A stretch of 64,000 nucleotides of DNA, taken from Xylogone sp. PMI_703. Taxonomy: Eukaryota; Ascomycota; Leotiomycetes. Numbering within the stretch: the stretch's first letter is position 1; each line of letters begins with the position of its first letter. Under the pieces are notes generated by a model. The model did not search any database. It was not told the origin of the DNA and was given only the letters and a program-made list of their open reading frames with translations. Positions 1 through 11,796 of this stretch are shown piece by piece. The DNA is taken from the NCBI GenBank assembly GCA_021399445.1, contig JAJTUQ010000002.1, forward strand, positions 3,472,001 through 3,536,000, in the 5' to 3' direction. Both the position numbers and the translations under genes were made by a program.

Positions 1-1749
1 TCAGCCAGGGGGCTGACATATATGCGCCCGCTCTGGTCTTCTTATTATTTAAGCACTGATCAACTTTTACATTATCACTATAATGATTTCCAAAATGCGT
101 TGAGACTGGCCGGGAACTACTCTCAGCAACTTGAATATGATGCTCTCCAATCAGGCTCGGAAGACTACAAAGATATTGTGGCTTTGAGTGCTCGTCAAGT
201 AATGGGTGCGACATGCTTCTCGGGGACTCCTGAGGAGCCGATTCTCTTCCTTAAAGAAATCAGCTCTGATGGGAATCTCCAGACTGTTGATGTCATCTTC
301 CCGGCATTCCCATTCTTCCTATATACCAATTCTCGCTGGCTAGCGAATCTTCTGGATCCACTTATTGAGTACCAGCTTAGTGGACAGTACCCCAATGATT
401 ATTGTATGCACGATCTTGGCTCAAGCTATCCAAATGCAACTGGCCACCCAGATGGCAGAGATGAGTATATGCCAGTAGTATGTCTTTCCTCCAGGCCTGA
501 CCATGAACCCATTTAATCATATTGCTGACTGTTATGTAGGAGGAATCCGGGAACTTTCTTATTATGGGTAAGTCAAGCTTACACGTATATTGTGGCTTGT
601 AGCTTACCTCTTTTATAGCTCTAGCCCTTGTTAATTCTCTTAAAAATAATGACCCTCCTGCTAGTATCTGGTCAAACACTGGCAATCCTACTCTAGGATC
701 AACTGCCTCGGGTGTATTTTCTCTTAACATAGATGCAGACGGCATTGATAACTCCTTTGGAGGAGCTGTTGATGCAACTGGCGAGAAACAAGCTCGTAGT
801 TGGGCCAAGAGAGCATATCCATTGCTAAAGCAGTGGACCGGATACCTCGTCAGAGAAGCATTGATACCTAAAAATCAACTTTCGACTGATGACTTTGCTG
901 GCTGGCTAGCGAATCAAACGAACCTTGCTCTGAAGGGGATTATTGGCATTCGGGCCATGAGTGAGATTTCGGATCTGATTGGAGAGAAAGCAGACGCAAA
1001 ATATTATCGTGATCTTTCCGAAGACTACATTGAAAAGTGGCAAAAGGAAGGGTATGGCTTATCCAGGGATGAGTCTCACATGAAACTAGCGTATAACTGG
1101 TACGGATCGTGGGGGACAATGTACAACTTGTTTGCTTCAGCACTTCTATGTTTCGAGATCCCACCATTGGACAGACCTAGCGACCAGATTACAACAGGTG
1201 GCCAACAACCACTCGTTCCAGTGAAGTCGAGAACAAAATTCATTGACGAGAAGATATACAAAATCCAAAATGATTGGTATCACGCAGTGCGGCAGAAATA
1301 TGGGTTGCCACTGGATAGTAGACATCTTTATACTAAACTTGATTGGGAGTTCTTTGCAGTTGCTGTCGCTAGTGAGGAGGTTAGAGAAGAGGTTACGGAA
1401 TCAATTGCTTACTGGGTCAATCAGACTACAACAGGTATGGAGGTATCTCAGCACTGGTGATCACCTTGCTAACAGTGGAAAGACCGACCATTGACAGATT
1501 TGTACGACACTGAGCGTAAGTTTCTTTGGCTGGAAGTATATTGATCATTGTGCTAACAATTCTTCAGAACCTGGCTGGCCAGGTATTAACTTCAAAGCTA
1601 GACCTGTAGTAGGCGGAAGTTTTGCATACATGTCCTTAGAAAGGGCTTGTAATGGGAAGGCTACGCATCCTCTGGCTTTCTTGAACGGAGTGAAGGAAAA
1701 AGATGGCAGTGCCAGACAGAAGCTTCCATTGGGAGATGGAGAGTTGTAG
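1..1749 (+). CDS. GtaA-like glutaminase, C-terminal part (5' end outside window)
   Basis: The frame is open to the window edge, so the N-terminus is missing; about 511 residues remain. Five exons fit: 1-477, 540-567, 619-1434, 1483-1515 and 1568-1749, ending in TAG. Family-typical stretches are DQLLHYHYNDF near the start, GHPDGRDEYMP followed across an intron by EESGNFLIM, the WAKRAYPLLKQWTGYL segment, the MKLAYNWYGSWGTMYN segment and, near the C-terminus, DRPLTDLYDTE and ARPVVGGSFA. These are hallmarks of fungal glutaminase A proteins (DUF4965/DUF1793 architecture), which are usually secreted and release ammonia from glutamine. The signal peptide would lie in the missing part. Intron 3 uses an acceptor AAAG at 1479-1482 because the nearer CAG at 1473-1475 would break the frame. 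Function is inferred from family resemblance; some members have no measured glutaminase activity. Confidence 0.85.
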
Positions 1750-2149
1750 TGATTTGGTCGTAGTGCTGTACGAAAGACAAAGGAGATCGTAGCTCAATAT
1801 TCCTAGCTTAGAATAGCCTAACCATATTTAACCATTCGGATCATTCTGAAAATGGACAGAGAACAGAATATTCCCAGAACGTGACTGGAGAACGCGTTGC
1901 ACTTGTCCCCTTTAGGCCTAGCGTGATTTACGCGGCCAGATCTGATCTTAATTTACTCGCGACTTTCATGACCTCAGCTTTCAACTTCACCAACAACTCC
2001 GCAATCTAACTGTGGAATCCATCGTATACCTGGTGGTATATCTCATCTTCTTGTTCCTGAGGTGTTCTCTCTTCTATTTTTGATAGTTATCTTCATCGTT
2101 TCATACTCCAATCCGATAATACCGCCTTTCGAGCTCTGATAAATTCAAG

Positions 2150-3274
2150 ATGACTTCTATGGATTACGAGCCCGAGAATGGCACTCGTTATGAGGGTAAG
2201 TCATCCAGAGCGTCGAACTATATATCAAGATGCACTTGTAGCTTTACGACCTGTTGAAAGTTTTAATGCTAATTTCGGTCATGATCTGCAGACGAGGCCC
2301 CCCGTTATGAGCAACGAGACCGTAGCGCTTCTCCACGTCCTACACGTCGTGGTGACAGCCCACGAGGTGGCCCTCGCCGCTCTGCCTCTCCTAATGGCAA
2401 CGGCAATGCTATCGACTCTCGGTCAGTATATTTCAATGAAATAGGAGATGATATTCTGACGGTCATAGTGCACCTCCCAAAAATGATCGTGCACCACCTC
2501 AAGATGATGGAGCGGTCAACCCAGGCTCTAATCTTTTCGTCACTGGTATCCATCCCCGACTTTCGGAGCTTGAGGTAACCCGTCTCTTTGAAAAGTATGG
2601 TGATGTTGAGAAATGCCAAATCATGCTTGACCCCCATACCAAGGAATCTCGTGGCTTCGGATTTGTCAAGATGGTTACTGCCGAGCAAGCCGATGCTGCG
2701 AAGGAAGGTCTTCAAGGTGAGGTTATTGAAGGTCGTACTTTGAGCATTGAGAAAGCACGTCGTTCTCGTCCTCGAACTCCTACTCCTGGCAAGTACTTTG
2801 GTCCACCAAAGAGAGGTAAGATTTACACCATCGAACAAAATGACAATGAGTTGATGCATTAAAGTAGACCATCGCCCACCTCCCCGCTGGGGTGATCGTT
2901 ACGATGACCGCCGCCGTGGTTATGGCCGCGATGAGTATCGTGGCTACCGTGGCCGAGATGATCGTGATGACAGAGGCTGGGGTCGACGAGACCGTGACGA
3001 CGGATACCCTCCCCGTGGAGTCGACCGCTACGGAGGTCGTGATGATCGCTACAACCGCGACGAGCGACGTGGAGGATACGGAGACCGCTATGATAGAGGT
3101 GGCGACCGTGACGGAGGTCGTTCTCGTGATGCTGCTCCAGCAGCTTATGGTGATCCAGCTCCTCGTGGAGAGGGCAGAGAGCCATATGGAGGTAGAGACT
3201 ACGCGGATGAGCGATATTCCCGTCGTCCATATTGATTGCTAACCGATACAGGTGCGGAGCGCCCTGCTCGTTAA
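2150..3274 (+). CDS. RRM RNA-binding protein with RG/RD-rich tail (Tra2/SR-like)
   Basis: Exons 2150-2195, 2292-2421, 2469-2815 and 2868 onward. The product has a short Arg/Ser-rich N-terminus (RSASPRPTRRGDSPRGG), one RRM at about residues 80-155 with RNP2-like LFVTGI and RNP1 RGFGFVKM, and a tail rich in RGG, RDD and DRYGG repeats. This is the layout of transformer-2-like splicing regulators, which bind pre-mRNA in the nucleus. Reading on from exon 4 gives a stop at 3235 (296 aa, ending RYSRRPY). A weaker donor at 3192 joined to the acceptor at 3251, preceded by a good TGCTAAC branch site, gives an alternative end at 3274 (289 aa, ending GAERPAR). I give the longer span. RRM assignment is secure; exact orthology is inference. 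The long overlapping frames on both strands over the tail are by-products of its repetitive Arg/Asp codons. Confidence 0.85.
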
Positions 3275-4751
3275 ACTCGCACGATCTCGATTAGCAACAA
3301 TAGCTTGGATCGGCGGATTTCATTGATGCGGGAGCACTTCCACTTGTACTTTGTTTTTCTTAACCAAAAGTTTCGTGGTGACGGGATGTGCCAATATTCA
3401 AGAGAGCAGCTTTCGTCTCTACCAGACTCGGCGGATCAAGATCAGGCGAACTCACTGGTCGTTTCATGACTTTTCAAATACGGATTGCTAGGAATTTCTT
3501 TTTCTGTTTTTCATCGGGTATTCGGCAGCACTATTTTCGGTCAATCAGGCGGGTTTCCATACAGCAAAGGTCAACCTAAAATTGGTTGTTCTTCCCTGGA
3601 ACAGATCACTAGGTTTTTTTTGCGATCAGCCTTTCAGCACAGCAACTCATGCCCTCTTGTACCACTATTCAGCTTTGCTCAACTACTATCACCTTGTTTT
3701 TCGGCCATTACGCTTTTCGCAGCTCGAGACTTGGGTCATCTTAGTCGCCAGAACAAAATTCGTATCCTTGTGACCAACATTGCTCGCAAATATTGACAAC
3801 AGTCCCTACCGTATCTAATTATACGGTTCGAAATTTCCTGAAATTGCCATGTGTCGCCTGTTCGACCTAATATCACTATTCTTATCTCCGTAATCCTTAA
3901 ATTGGCGACTGTTCGTAATGTGCCCTACACCAAGTTTCAGACCTCTCTTGAACTCTATCGAGCAACTTGTGCAGGCCGCCTAGCCTTATCCTCAACCGCT
4001 CCAAGTTGCAAGTAAAGGGGGGTATTCCTTTTTGGTAAAATGATTGCTAACATACAAATCCTTTATAGGCGACGTATGCTGCTGTGAGTGTAGGACAGTA
4101 AGTTCGACGCTGAATAGACCCAAAATATACGAACTCCCCACGTCTGGCAATTGTGGTAGTAAGCTTAAAGGTCCGAGTGTCTTGTTTGAATACTTGCCGC
4201 AAGCGATATACAATTAAAAGACTGCATTGTTAAGGTATTACGTGGGTAGTCATCAATTATGGCTCGAAAACTGTCTTACCGCAGTGCTCCACAACTTCTG
4301 CTACCAATAACTTGCGCAAGTTATACATTGAAGACTAACAGGACAGCTTCCTGAGTTTATTTTATCTCTTTTTTCTCTTGTAGACTTCGGCGAGGATGGA
4401 ATAGCTCTAAAACATGCAACTAGAGTAATGATAAATAGAGCAGGAGGAAATAAAACCCAAGTTCACATAGTTAATTGCAGATACAGATGCAGCTCGTTCA
4501 GCGCTGTTATGTGCACACCAGTCCTTGCTTTCACTAATAAATTGCCATTGCATGCAGTCTTACTCTACAATATGTTGACCATTATTGGTTACAATAAAGC
4601 GGTCACTCGTGGCACGACAGCTTATGACATGCTTATGCTCCGTAACTTCCGGATAAATCCATATCTCCCTAGGCAACGAAACATGAACATTCGGTGAGAG
4701 CTAATGTAGCTTGTGAATGACCGACCAATGGCGTCTTATTCATTATCAGAT
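3275..4751. other. Intergenic, convergent 3' region
   Basis: Lies between the ends of the RRM gene and the minus-strand gene that stops at 4752. The first few hundred bases are probably RRM 3' UTR. Only short frames without domain character or coding bias are present, and I see no RNA gene or repeat. Confidence 0.5.
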
Positions 4752-6466
4752 TTACTTATTATACCAGGCCTTCAAATTCTTGATCAATGATTGAGTGTAG
4801 GTGCCGTCTTCGACGTAAGAGTGCGTATAGCCTTCGGGGGGAACTGGTGTCGGTGGCCGATAATTATGTCGTAACTTTGTACCCGGACGAGTAGTTATGC
4901 AAGAACCAATATGTTCTCTGTTGGGTACAAAATTCCTCGATGGTGATGTGTGTTCTAGTTCTAGTTGCTTATTTCGGTGATGTGATGCTCGAGAGAATAA
5001 GCTGCGGGATGTTGCAGCCTCTATTCTTGGTGTTATGGGTGTTGAAGAAGTTCGAAGCTGTATGCTGGAACTGGATACGGTAGGTGTTAATGATGAGATC
5101 TTATGGGGAGAAGTATCGGGCGAGTTGCAGTTTGCAACTACGGGCATTGCAACTGCCGTATCGATGAGGGGCTCCGGAGATTCAGTATCTCTTTCTACGT
5201 ATTGGAGAAGAGATGATGAGATGGATGGTGTCCTTGAATGGGGTCTGAGCCGTGATCCGCGCGGAAATTGTTGTTTCGAGGGGCCTGGTAGAGGTCGAGG
5301 TGGGATTTTGTGCGTTTGGTGAACTGGGGGTGGTGTAGCCACCGTCTCAATCTGCTCTGATTCGTATCTGAGAAATCGAGACGTCGGGGCCCGAGGAATA
5401 TATCGTCTTTCGATATTTGGTGGATCAACAAACGGGTCTTGCACATCTTCCTTTTCTGCTGGAGATTCGCTCGAGTCGTCATCACTGCTCGATACCTTCC
5501 ATGGTGTGGAGACATCTTCTGGGCCAGGGCTAGCACCTATAGCATCGTCTTCATCTTTATTATCATCTTGCGTCAAAGATTGAATTTGATGATGGTCACG
5601 GAGAGGACTATTAGAGTAAGAAGATGGGATAATTTCTAACAAGTGTAGATAGTCCCAGCTTCGGTAATGGAATGAGAAACTGACGAATGGTCTGTCTCTG
5701 GGATCTCTCAAATACCATTCATAGTATTGGGCGTCCCTGGAACTTCCAAACAGTCCGTTACTAGGCATCCTTGATATCATTAGTGATATATCATGAACTC
5801 GTCGCAGTCTCTTTACCTAATACCGTATTTTTCTTGATCTCTAAAAGATTCTTTTCTAGCGACTTTCTGTTTCCTTCCTGTGGCTCGAAAGACTAGAACT
5901 TCAATAAGACCACCATCACTTGCTGCAGAGCGTATTGTAGGGGGATCAGAGAAATAAAAGCGTCTCAATTCAGCTCCGTTTGATTTCCGAAATATCCCAC
6001 TATACTTGTAGTTTCTACGACCGCTGGGCTCAAAAAGACCTCTTGCAACCTGACCACTTGGCATAGTCTTTGTATCAATACCCCAAGATGCAATATGCGC
6101 ACCATTCATGAGCAACTTGAAGTAGTAGAATCCTGGCATTGGGGCTTCTGATGGGAAGATATCATACTGAATCCGGAATCGAGTCCCTTGACGTGTATAA
6201 GAATTATGACTCTTGGAAGATATGGGGAAACAAATACCTGGAATAGAAGGGATGTACACAGCAATACTTGATCTCCTCCCAAGTAAACGATCAGCTTTGC
6301 TATCAGCTGCAAACTCTGGAGCACCAAGTTTCTGGAAGGACGCATGCTTTCGAAGATCTGGACTCCTATAGGTGAATTGGCTGCTTTCCGGATGTGGAAA
6401 CTCAGGGAGCGTGTCCAGGCTGTTATCAGAGAGCACAGAAAGTTTAATATTTTGAAATATCGGCAT
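4752..6466 (-). CDS. Conserved fungal protein of unknown function, 555 aa
   Basis: Two exons, 5817-6466 and 4752-5769, joined by a 47-base intron with donor GTAAAG, a CACTAATG branch site and an AAG acceptor; the junction reads KYGIRMPSNGLF. The N-terminal 215 residues look like a folded, probably beta-rich domain (FRIQYDIFPSEAPMPGFYYF, then FKLLMNGAHIASWGID, then GRRNYKYSGIF), ending in a Lys/Arg-rich segment. A short block after the intron (YYEWYLRDPRDRPFVSFSFH) also looks structured. The remaining roughly 270 residues are low complexity, rich in Ser, Pro and acidic residues, and end with GTYTQSLIKNLKAWYNK. I recognise the N-terminal domain only as something seen in other filamentous fungi, without an assigned role. 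No signal peptide or membrane helix is visible, so it is probably a soluble intracellular protein. Confidence 0.75.
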
Positions 6467-7699
6467 ATTTTTATCTTAGGAAGTTTTCAAAAGAAAAGTC
6501 AATAATAAGGAAGGTTGAACTGTTGGACAATTCCTATATAGGGGGCACGACTTATTGACTGCAGTCTTTAGCGTCCCTCAGGAAAATCAACTAAGTGTTG
6601 AATCGAACATCAAAAATTCACTATGAGATACTGAAACTGGTGGTACTTTTACCAGTGCGATGAAAATGGTGAGAGGATGAAAGCATATAATCGTGAATCT
6701 TGAAATATTACTGCCATGATACATACCAGACTAGAGTGGCTCGTCCGAGATAAATCAGGCATGTGGATCTTGTATCATTTCAACGAGTCCTCAGGAGAAT
6801 ATATCCTTCACAATTAAAGTTCTTTGAGTCGTATGATAGTTACATAGTTTTGCAATTACTAATTGCATACCTTTCAATGACGAGCAAGATCGAATCATAC
6901 TCATTCCATTTTGTCAAGGACCTTCCAATCAGCACCCATTTCCTGCTTGAAAATAGTAGTAAATAAAGGCTGACATTTGGTATCAGATACCAATCCTTAT
7001 ATACAAGTCCTGATAGAGCCTGACATAGCTCATTTGGCGCCCAGGACGGCTTTAGTATCCTCCTCCTTCCCTAATAACCCTAAATTTCGTATCTCACCAG
7101 CTTTAGGTTTTGATGAATCATCTTGAGCAGTTGATGCTGCTTTTATTCGGTATGCAGTCTGTATCGCGCGTGTTCTCATAGCCTATCCGAAAAAGCCCCG
7201 GAATCAGCGACAGTGATCCGGAATGTCTGATGTTATGGGATACAGACCTCCTTCTTATGATGAAGGCACTCATAGTAATCTTCTAGTACTGGTACGCATT
7301 TGCGCTTTCCGGAGTCATCATCTGATGTGGTATTCACAACGTAACATGCTAGAACGTCTTGCCAAAAAGGAAAGCAACGGGATGGACCTATAACTAGTTA
7401 ATATTGTATGATACAAAAGACTCGTAACTGCATTGATAAAAAACATGTGCAGGGAAAAGCACAAACCCCCATTAAGTCCATATCCAGATGCCATATTGAG
7501 TGTTCAATTGGGGTTGCTGTCGAACATGGATATGTGATGTCCGACGTTGACGGAAGCTTTGGTGCTTTGACCAATCGGCATGTCTGCCTGAAGTCTGTGG
7601 CAGCAAAGGGTTCCATAGGCTGCGTAACTGTTGCGGACCAACTACAGCACTTGGAAGCTGGACAAACGAACCCTTATCCAATTGCCGTCGTTCGACATA
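6467..7699. other. Intergenic, shared upstream region of the 4.7-6.5 kb gene and VPS5
   Basis: Divergent promoter region of about 1.2 kb. It contains only short unsupported frames. I see no repeats or RNA genes. Confidence 0.5.
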
Positions 7700-9725
7700 A
7701 TGGATTTAGAAGACGGAGGTGATTCGCCTTGGGGCGGTAAGTTGGTTTAAGAATATACCATATCCTAGTGCTAATCACTTTGTAGATGTTCCTTCCCGAA
7801 CTCAGTCCCATACCACTCTACCCCAAGCTGGAGAAGCAGCTGCCTTTGCCGGTATGAGAAGATAATATCGTTTGAAACCGTATGAATTTCTGATATGTCG
7901 TAGAGACATCGCCAAAACCAAAAGATATATTAGCTTCTGAAGCTACTCCCGCGCAAGTGAGATCATCTACTGGTCGAGCATCAAGGGCTCCTCGACGGCC
8001 TGGAGTAATACCTGCCCGACTTGAAGCTCTGGACGACTCCCTGGGACCATTAGGGCCCTTAGGCGACAATGCGCCAGCTTCACAAGTCGATGATCCTCCT
8101 CTGCCACCGCAGAAGGAGCAGACATCAACTCTGCCGATCAGGCAGCCTGTATCGTCTCAGAGCTCGATTAGCCGGAGCATGCTTGATTCAGTCGATCTGA
8201 ATGACGATGCCGAACCAAGTACCGGACCTCGAATACCACCTCCAGTAGAGCCTGCTTCGGGGCCGTCTGTGCAGAGAGAGACTCAACCCAGCATGAGTAT
8301 TGAGCAAGCTGCCAAACCCAGTTTTGAGATTACTGTCGGTGATCCTCACAAAGTGGGAGATTTAACTAGCTCGCACATTGTTTATCAAGTCCATACGAGA
8401 GTAAGATGCCAATCATTCGTCCTATGAGTAAGCAAGCTAATATACAATGCTAGACAACTTCCAAAGCTTATCGTCAACCTGAGTTTACCGTCACACGAAG
8501 ATACCGTGATTTTTTGTGGCTGTATAATACTTTACATGCTAATAATCCTGGTGTGGTTATCCCACCACCTCCAGAGAAGCAAGCTGTCGGTCGATTTGAT
8601 TCCAATTTTGTCGAATCTAGACGAGCAGCTCTGGAGAGAATGCTCAACAAGACAGCCGCACATCCAACACTTCAGCACGACGGTGATCTAAAACTATTTC
8701 TAGAGAGTGAGGCTTTCAATGTAGATATCAAGCACAAAGAGCGCAAAGACCCTGCTGTAGGGGAAAGTAAAGGGATGTTCAGTGGACTGGGCATTTCCGT
8801 AGGGGGAGGTGGAAAATTTGTTGAACAAGATGAGGTATGGAAACGCTCACAATTTTTATGCTTACTCTAACTGGTATAGTGGTTTCATGAACGCCGAATA
8901 TATTTGGATGCCCTTGAAAATCAACTTAAGGCACTCTTGAAGGCTATAGATACTGTGGTCAGCCAGCGAAAAGGTATGGCTGAAGCTGCTGGTGACTTCT
9001 CGGCATCTTTGCATGCCTTATCTACCGTAGAACTGTCAGCTTCGCTTTCAGGGCCCTTGGAAGCCCTCTCCGATTTGCAAATTAGGATCAAAGAGCTGTA
9101 CGAGAGACAAGCACAACAGGACGTTTTGACACTGGGCATCACAATTGACGAGTATATTCGATTGATTGGAAGTATTAAACAAGCGTTTTCCCAAAGACAA
9201 AAGGCCTACTATTCATGGCATTCTGCAGAATCTGAAATGCAAAAACGGAAGGCAGCTCAGGATAAGCTCTTAAGACAGGGCAAGAATCAACAAGACCGCC
9301 TTACACAGATGCAAGCCGAATTGAACGATGCGGAGCGGAAAGTTCACCAGGCCAGGCTATTATTTGAAGATATGGGCCGCCTAATGAGAAATGAACTCGA
9401 GCGATTTGAGCGTGAAAAGGTTGAGGATTTCAAGAGTGGAGTCGAGACCTTCCTTGAAAGTGCTGTGGAAGCGCAAAAAGAGGTCAGTAATTTATCTATG
9501 TTTGTAGAGACTATACTAACATCTCAACAGTTAATAGAACTCTGGGAAACATTCCTAATGCAGTTGGATGCGGAGGAGGATGAGAACGCATTCTATAAGC
9601 CCCCGGTAGAACCAGCGGCACGCCCCTCTGCGGAGAGTAAACTATCAGGAGACACAGCTATCGGATCGCAGAGTGCTGGGCCGGCTGAACTGGCTGCCAA
9701 TGATGATGACGATGAAGAGGAATAA
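7700..9725 (+). CDS. VPS5: Vps5, retromer sorting nexin (PX-BAR)
   Basis: Six exons (7700-7736, 7786-7851, 7904-8400, 8454-8834, 8880-9482, 9531-9725) give 592 aa. The start is the ATG opening MDLEDGGDSPWG, whose first exon splices in phase. An acidic/Pro-rich N-terminal region with LEALDDSLGPLGPLG precedes a PX domain at about residues 175-295 (FEITVGDP, then RRYRDFLWLYNTL, then PPPPEKQAVGRF, then RRAALERMLNK). A Vps5-type BAR domain with long coiled-coil segments follows at about 330-570. The tail is acidic (DDDDEEE). Vps5 pairs with Vps17 and, with the Vps26-29-35 trimer, recycles cargo receptors from endosome to Golgi; the PX domain binds phosphatidylinositol 3-phosphate. All five introns have canonical borders. 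The identification is strong. Confidence 0.95.
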
Positions 9726-10192
9726 ACCGTGTTTACTACTCTGAACAGCATCTGAGTAAAAGCAATGGGCTAGGAATAGGCTGTAAGATACATCAATTAT
9801 GTTAATACACTCTGCAGATGGCACTTAATTCTCCATTTGAAGTTCCACTTTTACATTTAATTCCACTTATTTTCCATCTATTTAATGGAACTCGACTACT
9901 ATTATCCAAGTATTCGTCGAAGAGGAACAGCAGAGTCATCTCAGAAGCTTGAGTGCGTGCAAATGACTGTTATACCCCCCTAAATCAAAATCTTCTATCT
10001 TGTAAAGGAGATATGCTGCTATCAAACGCCATCCATGACCTAATCGGGGCAATACCCACGCTTCTTGATAATACAACATAACTTATGTTACAATCCCATC
10101 TTTCTAAGACTCGAGAATATGGACATCAATATCATCGTCTTCGCCCTTGCTGCCGTTCATCATCGTTGGGCCAATTCCACTACAGTTGGTAT
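9726..10192. other. Intergenic, convergent tail-to-tail region
   Basis: 3' ends of VPS5 and the bL31m gene face each other. AT-rich sequence with repeated TTCCACTT-like words near 9840-9875 and nothing else recognisable. Confidence 0.5.
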
Positions 10193-10612
10193 TTATTTCT
10201 TCCGATTTTGTCCTTCATTAGATGCTGCAGCACTACTAATAAGATCCATCAAACTCTCCTCTGCATCCTCTGCGACTGCCGCATCATCAGTAGCCTCCAT
10301 GTCCCAACCTCTACCGAACTTCTCTCTAAACGCACGTAACCGGCCGGCTTCATCTTGTTCAACATTTCGCAAGCTATCCAGGCTGGGCTGCCACATTGGG
10401 TGATTTTTGGTATCTTTCGTGGATTTTAGGACTGGTAGAGGAGATGTGGTTCGTTGGGTGTAAGAAGATCCATCTGAGAGAATCACCAATTGGGTAAAGG
10501 TATAGGGTCGATGCGGACGTCTTAGAAGGGAGGCATGACGAATTTGCTGTGAGTTCCGTGGTAATTTAGGTAATTGGACCCTGCAAAGGGCTTGCGTAGG
10601 TAATTTTGCCAT
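10193..10612 (-). CDS. MRPL36: Mitochondrial large-subunit ribosomal protein bL31m
   Basis: Single exon, 139 aa. The Arg/Lys-rich, acid-free N-terminus (MAKLPTQALCRVQLPKLPRN) is a plausible mitochondrial presequence. The core RRPHRPYTFTQLVILSDGSS, followed by TTSPLPVLKSTKDTKNHPMW, matches the fungal mitochondrial bL31 family (yeast Mrpl36). The C-terminal extension with RLRAFREKFGRGWDME and an acidic helix is also typical of filamentous-fungal members. The protein is a structural component of the large mitoribosomal subunit. The start codon is the first ATG after the upstream gap, and the length matches the family. Confidence 0.85.
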   Translation of the reverse strand: MAKLPTQALCRVQLPKLPRNSQQIRHASLLRRPHRPYTFTQLVILSDGSSYTQRTTSPLPVLKSTKDTKNHPMWQPSLDSLRNVEQDEAGRLRAFREKFGRGWDMEATDDAAVAEDAEESLMDLISSAAASNEGQNRKK

Positions 10613-10842
10613 TTCTGTGAGAATTCGAGCCCTTCAATGAGCAGCAAGGAAGATCGTATGTGGAAACATTGTCCAAATCTTTATACGGAGACCGGAATGT
10701 GCCAACCACGCCGCTACTATCAAGGTTTGGACACCAGTTAACGAAGCTTCAAATGTGTAACAGCCATAGAAAGTTAGACATTCCTGGCCTGTTTTGCTCC
10801 GAATTTTTTTTGTTTGGCATATAGTCCAAATGATATACCTCA

Positions 10843-11796
10843 ATGGCGCTAATGTGGCTCCTAAGTTAATTTCGAATTATTCCAAAACTGCAAGAGGGTT
10901 CTTCGATTTATTCTATCAATTCAACAAAATTGGCTGTGCAGCTTCTTTGAAAGGTATACAGCATCATGGATTCAGGTATTGTCAATTAATGAGTTTTAGT
11001 AGGACGACGACAATGTCACTCCAGCACTCATAAGCTTAGTCAATCTACCTCTCAATGTTCCACTCCAACATTTGCGTGGAATGTACAACGGAGTTCAAAG
11101 TCGACCGCTGCGACTCCTTCGCTGGTCCAGAATTCGTTAGCTGAGCCTCGTCTTTCCACTGAATTGCGACGTATTATGCGGGCTACGGTCCATTCCGTTG
11201 TCGTTCTCACCACTACAACTGGACCAGCATCGACTCCGATATTCCGAGGCATGACACTCTCTTCTTTCACGACTCTCACCCTGACTCCGTCACCCATTGT
11301 GACTTTCAATATACGTAGGCCTTCGAGGACACTCGACGCAATTAGAGATTCGAAACATTTTTTAATACATATGTTATCTGCAACTGAGTCTGGGGCAGGG
11401 GTTGCCAACGAATTCACCCAAGGTAATATAGACACTGAGGGAAATGAAAGAGATGTGTTTAATAGCAGCAAATTTGTGATACAGCACGATGTGGTGAAGC
11501 CTTCAGGGAATGGGAATACTACATTAGAGAGGCTGGTACTGCCAATGATGGTGGCCAAAGGCATCACAAAAGTTCTACGGTGCGAAGTTTTGAATACTTC
11601 CCATGATCTTTCAAAATCCGACGGATTGGTAGAGGTTGGAGACCATGTGCTTATTTTAGCAAAGGTACTGGACATTTTGGGATCCCCAGGCAAAGGACGA
11701 AGGTCCTCTGGAACAGATGAAGAAGATGGTCTCTGCTATGCAAATGGAAAATATAGAAAGCATGGACAAGTTATCGACCCACAGCATTCTAGCTGA
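10843..11796 (+). CDS. Flavin-reductase-like FMN-binding split-barrel protein
   Basis: The well-supported part is 11003-11796. It reads LSTELRRIMRATVHSVVVLT, then FRGMTLSSFTTLTLTPSPIV, FNIRRPSRTLDAI, FLIHMLSA, VLRCEV, VGDHVLILAKV and LCYANGKYRKHG. That is the classical order of motifs in flavin-reductase-like proteins that bind FMN and use NAD(P)H. This exon has no in-frame ATG before the domain and an in-frame stop at 10990, so a first exon is needed. The best fit is 10843-10864 with an intron 10865-11002, giving 271 aa with an Arg-rich N-terminus (MALMWLLRRRQCHSS) that looks mitochondrial. Its donor (GTTAAT) is weak, and an alternative uses ATG 10831 with an acceptor at 11039. The domain call is firm; the first exon is tentative. 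Confidence 0.75.

Noticed and set aside
2305..3242. Overlapping frames on both strands of the RRM gene tail
   Set aside because: They arise from repeated Arg/Asp/Gly codons, whose other frames lack stops. Only the spliced RRM frame has domain and splice support.
11052..11693. 213-residue minus-strand frame over the flavin-reductase exon
   Set aside because: The plus strand carries the full set of FMN split-barrel motifs; the antisense reading has no family character.
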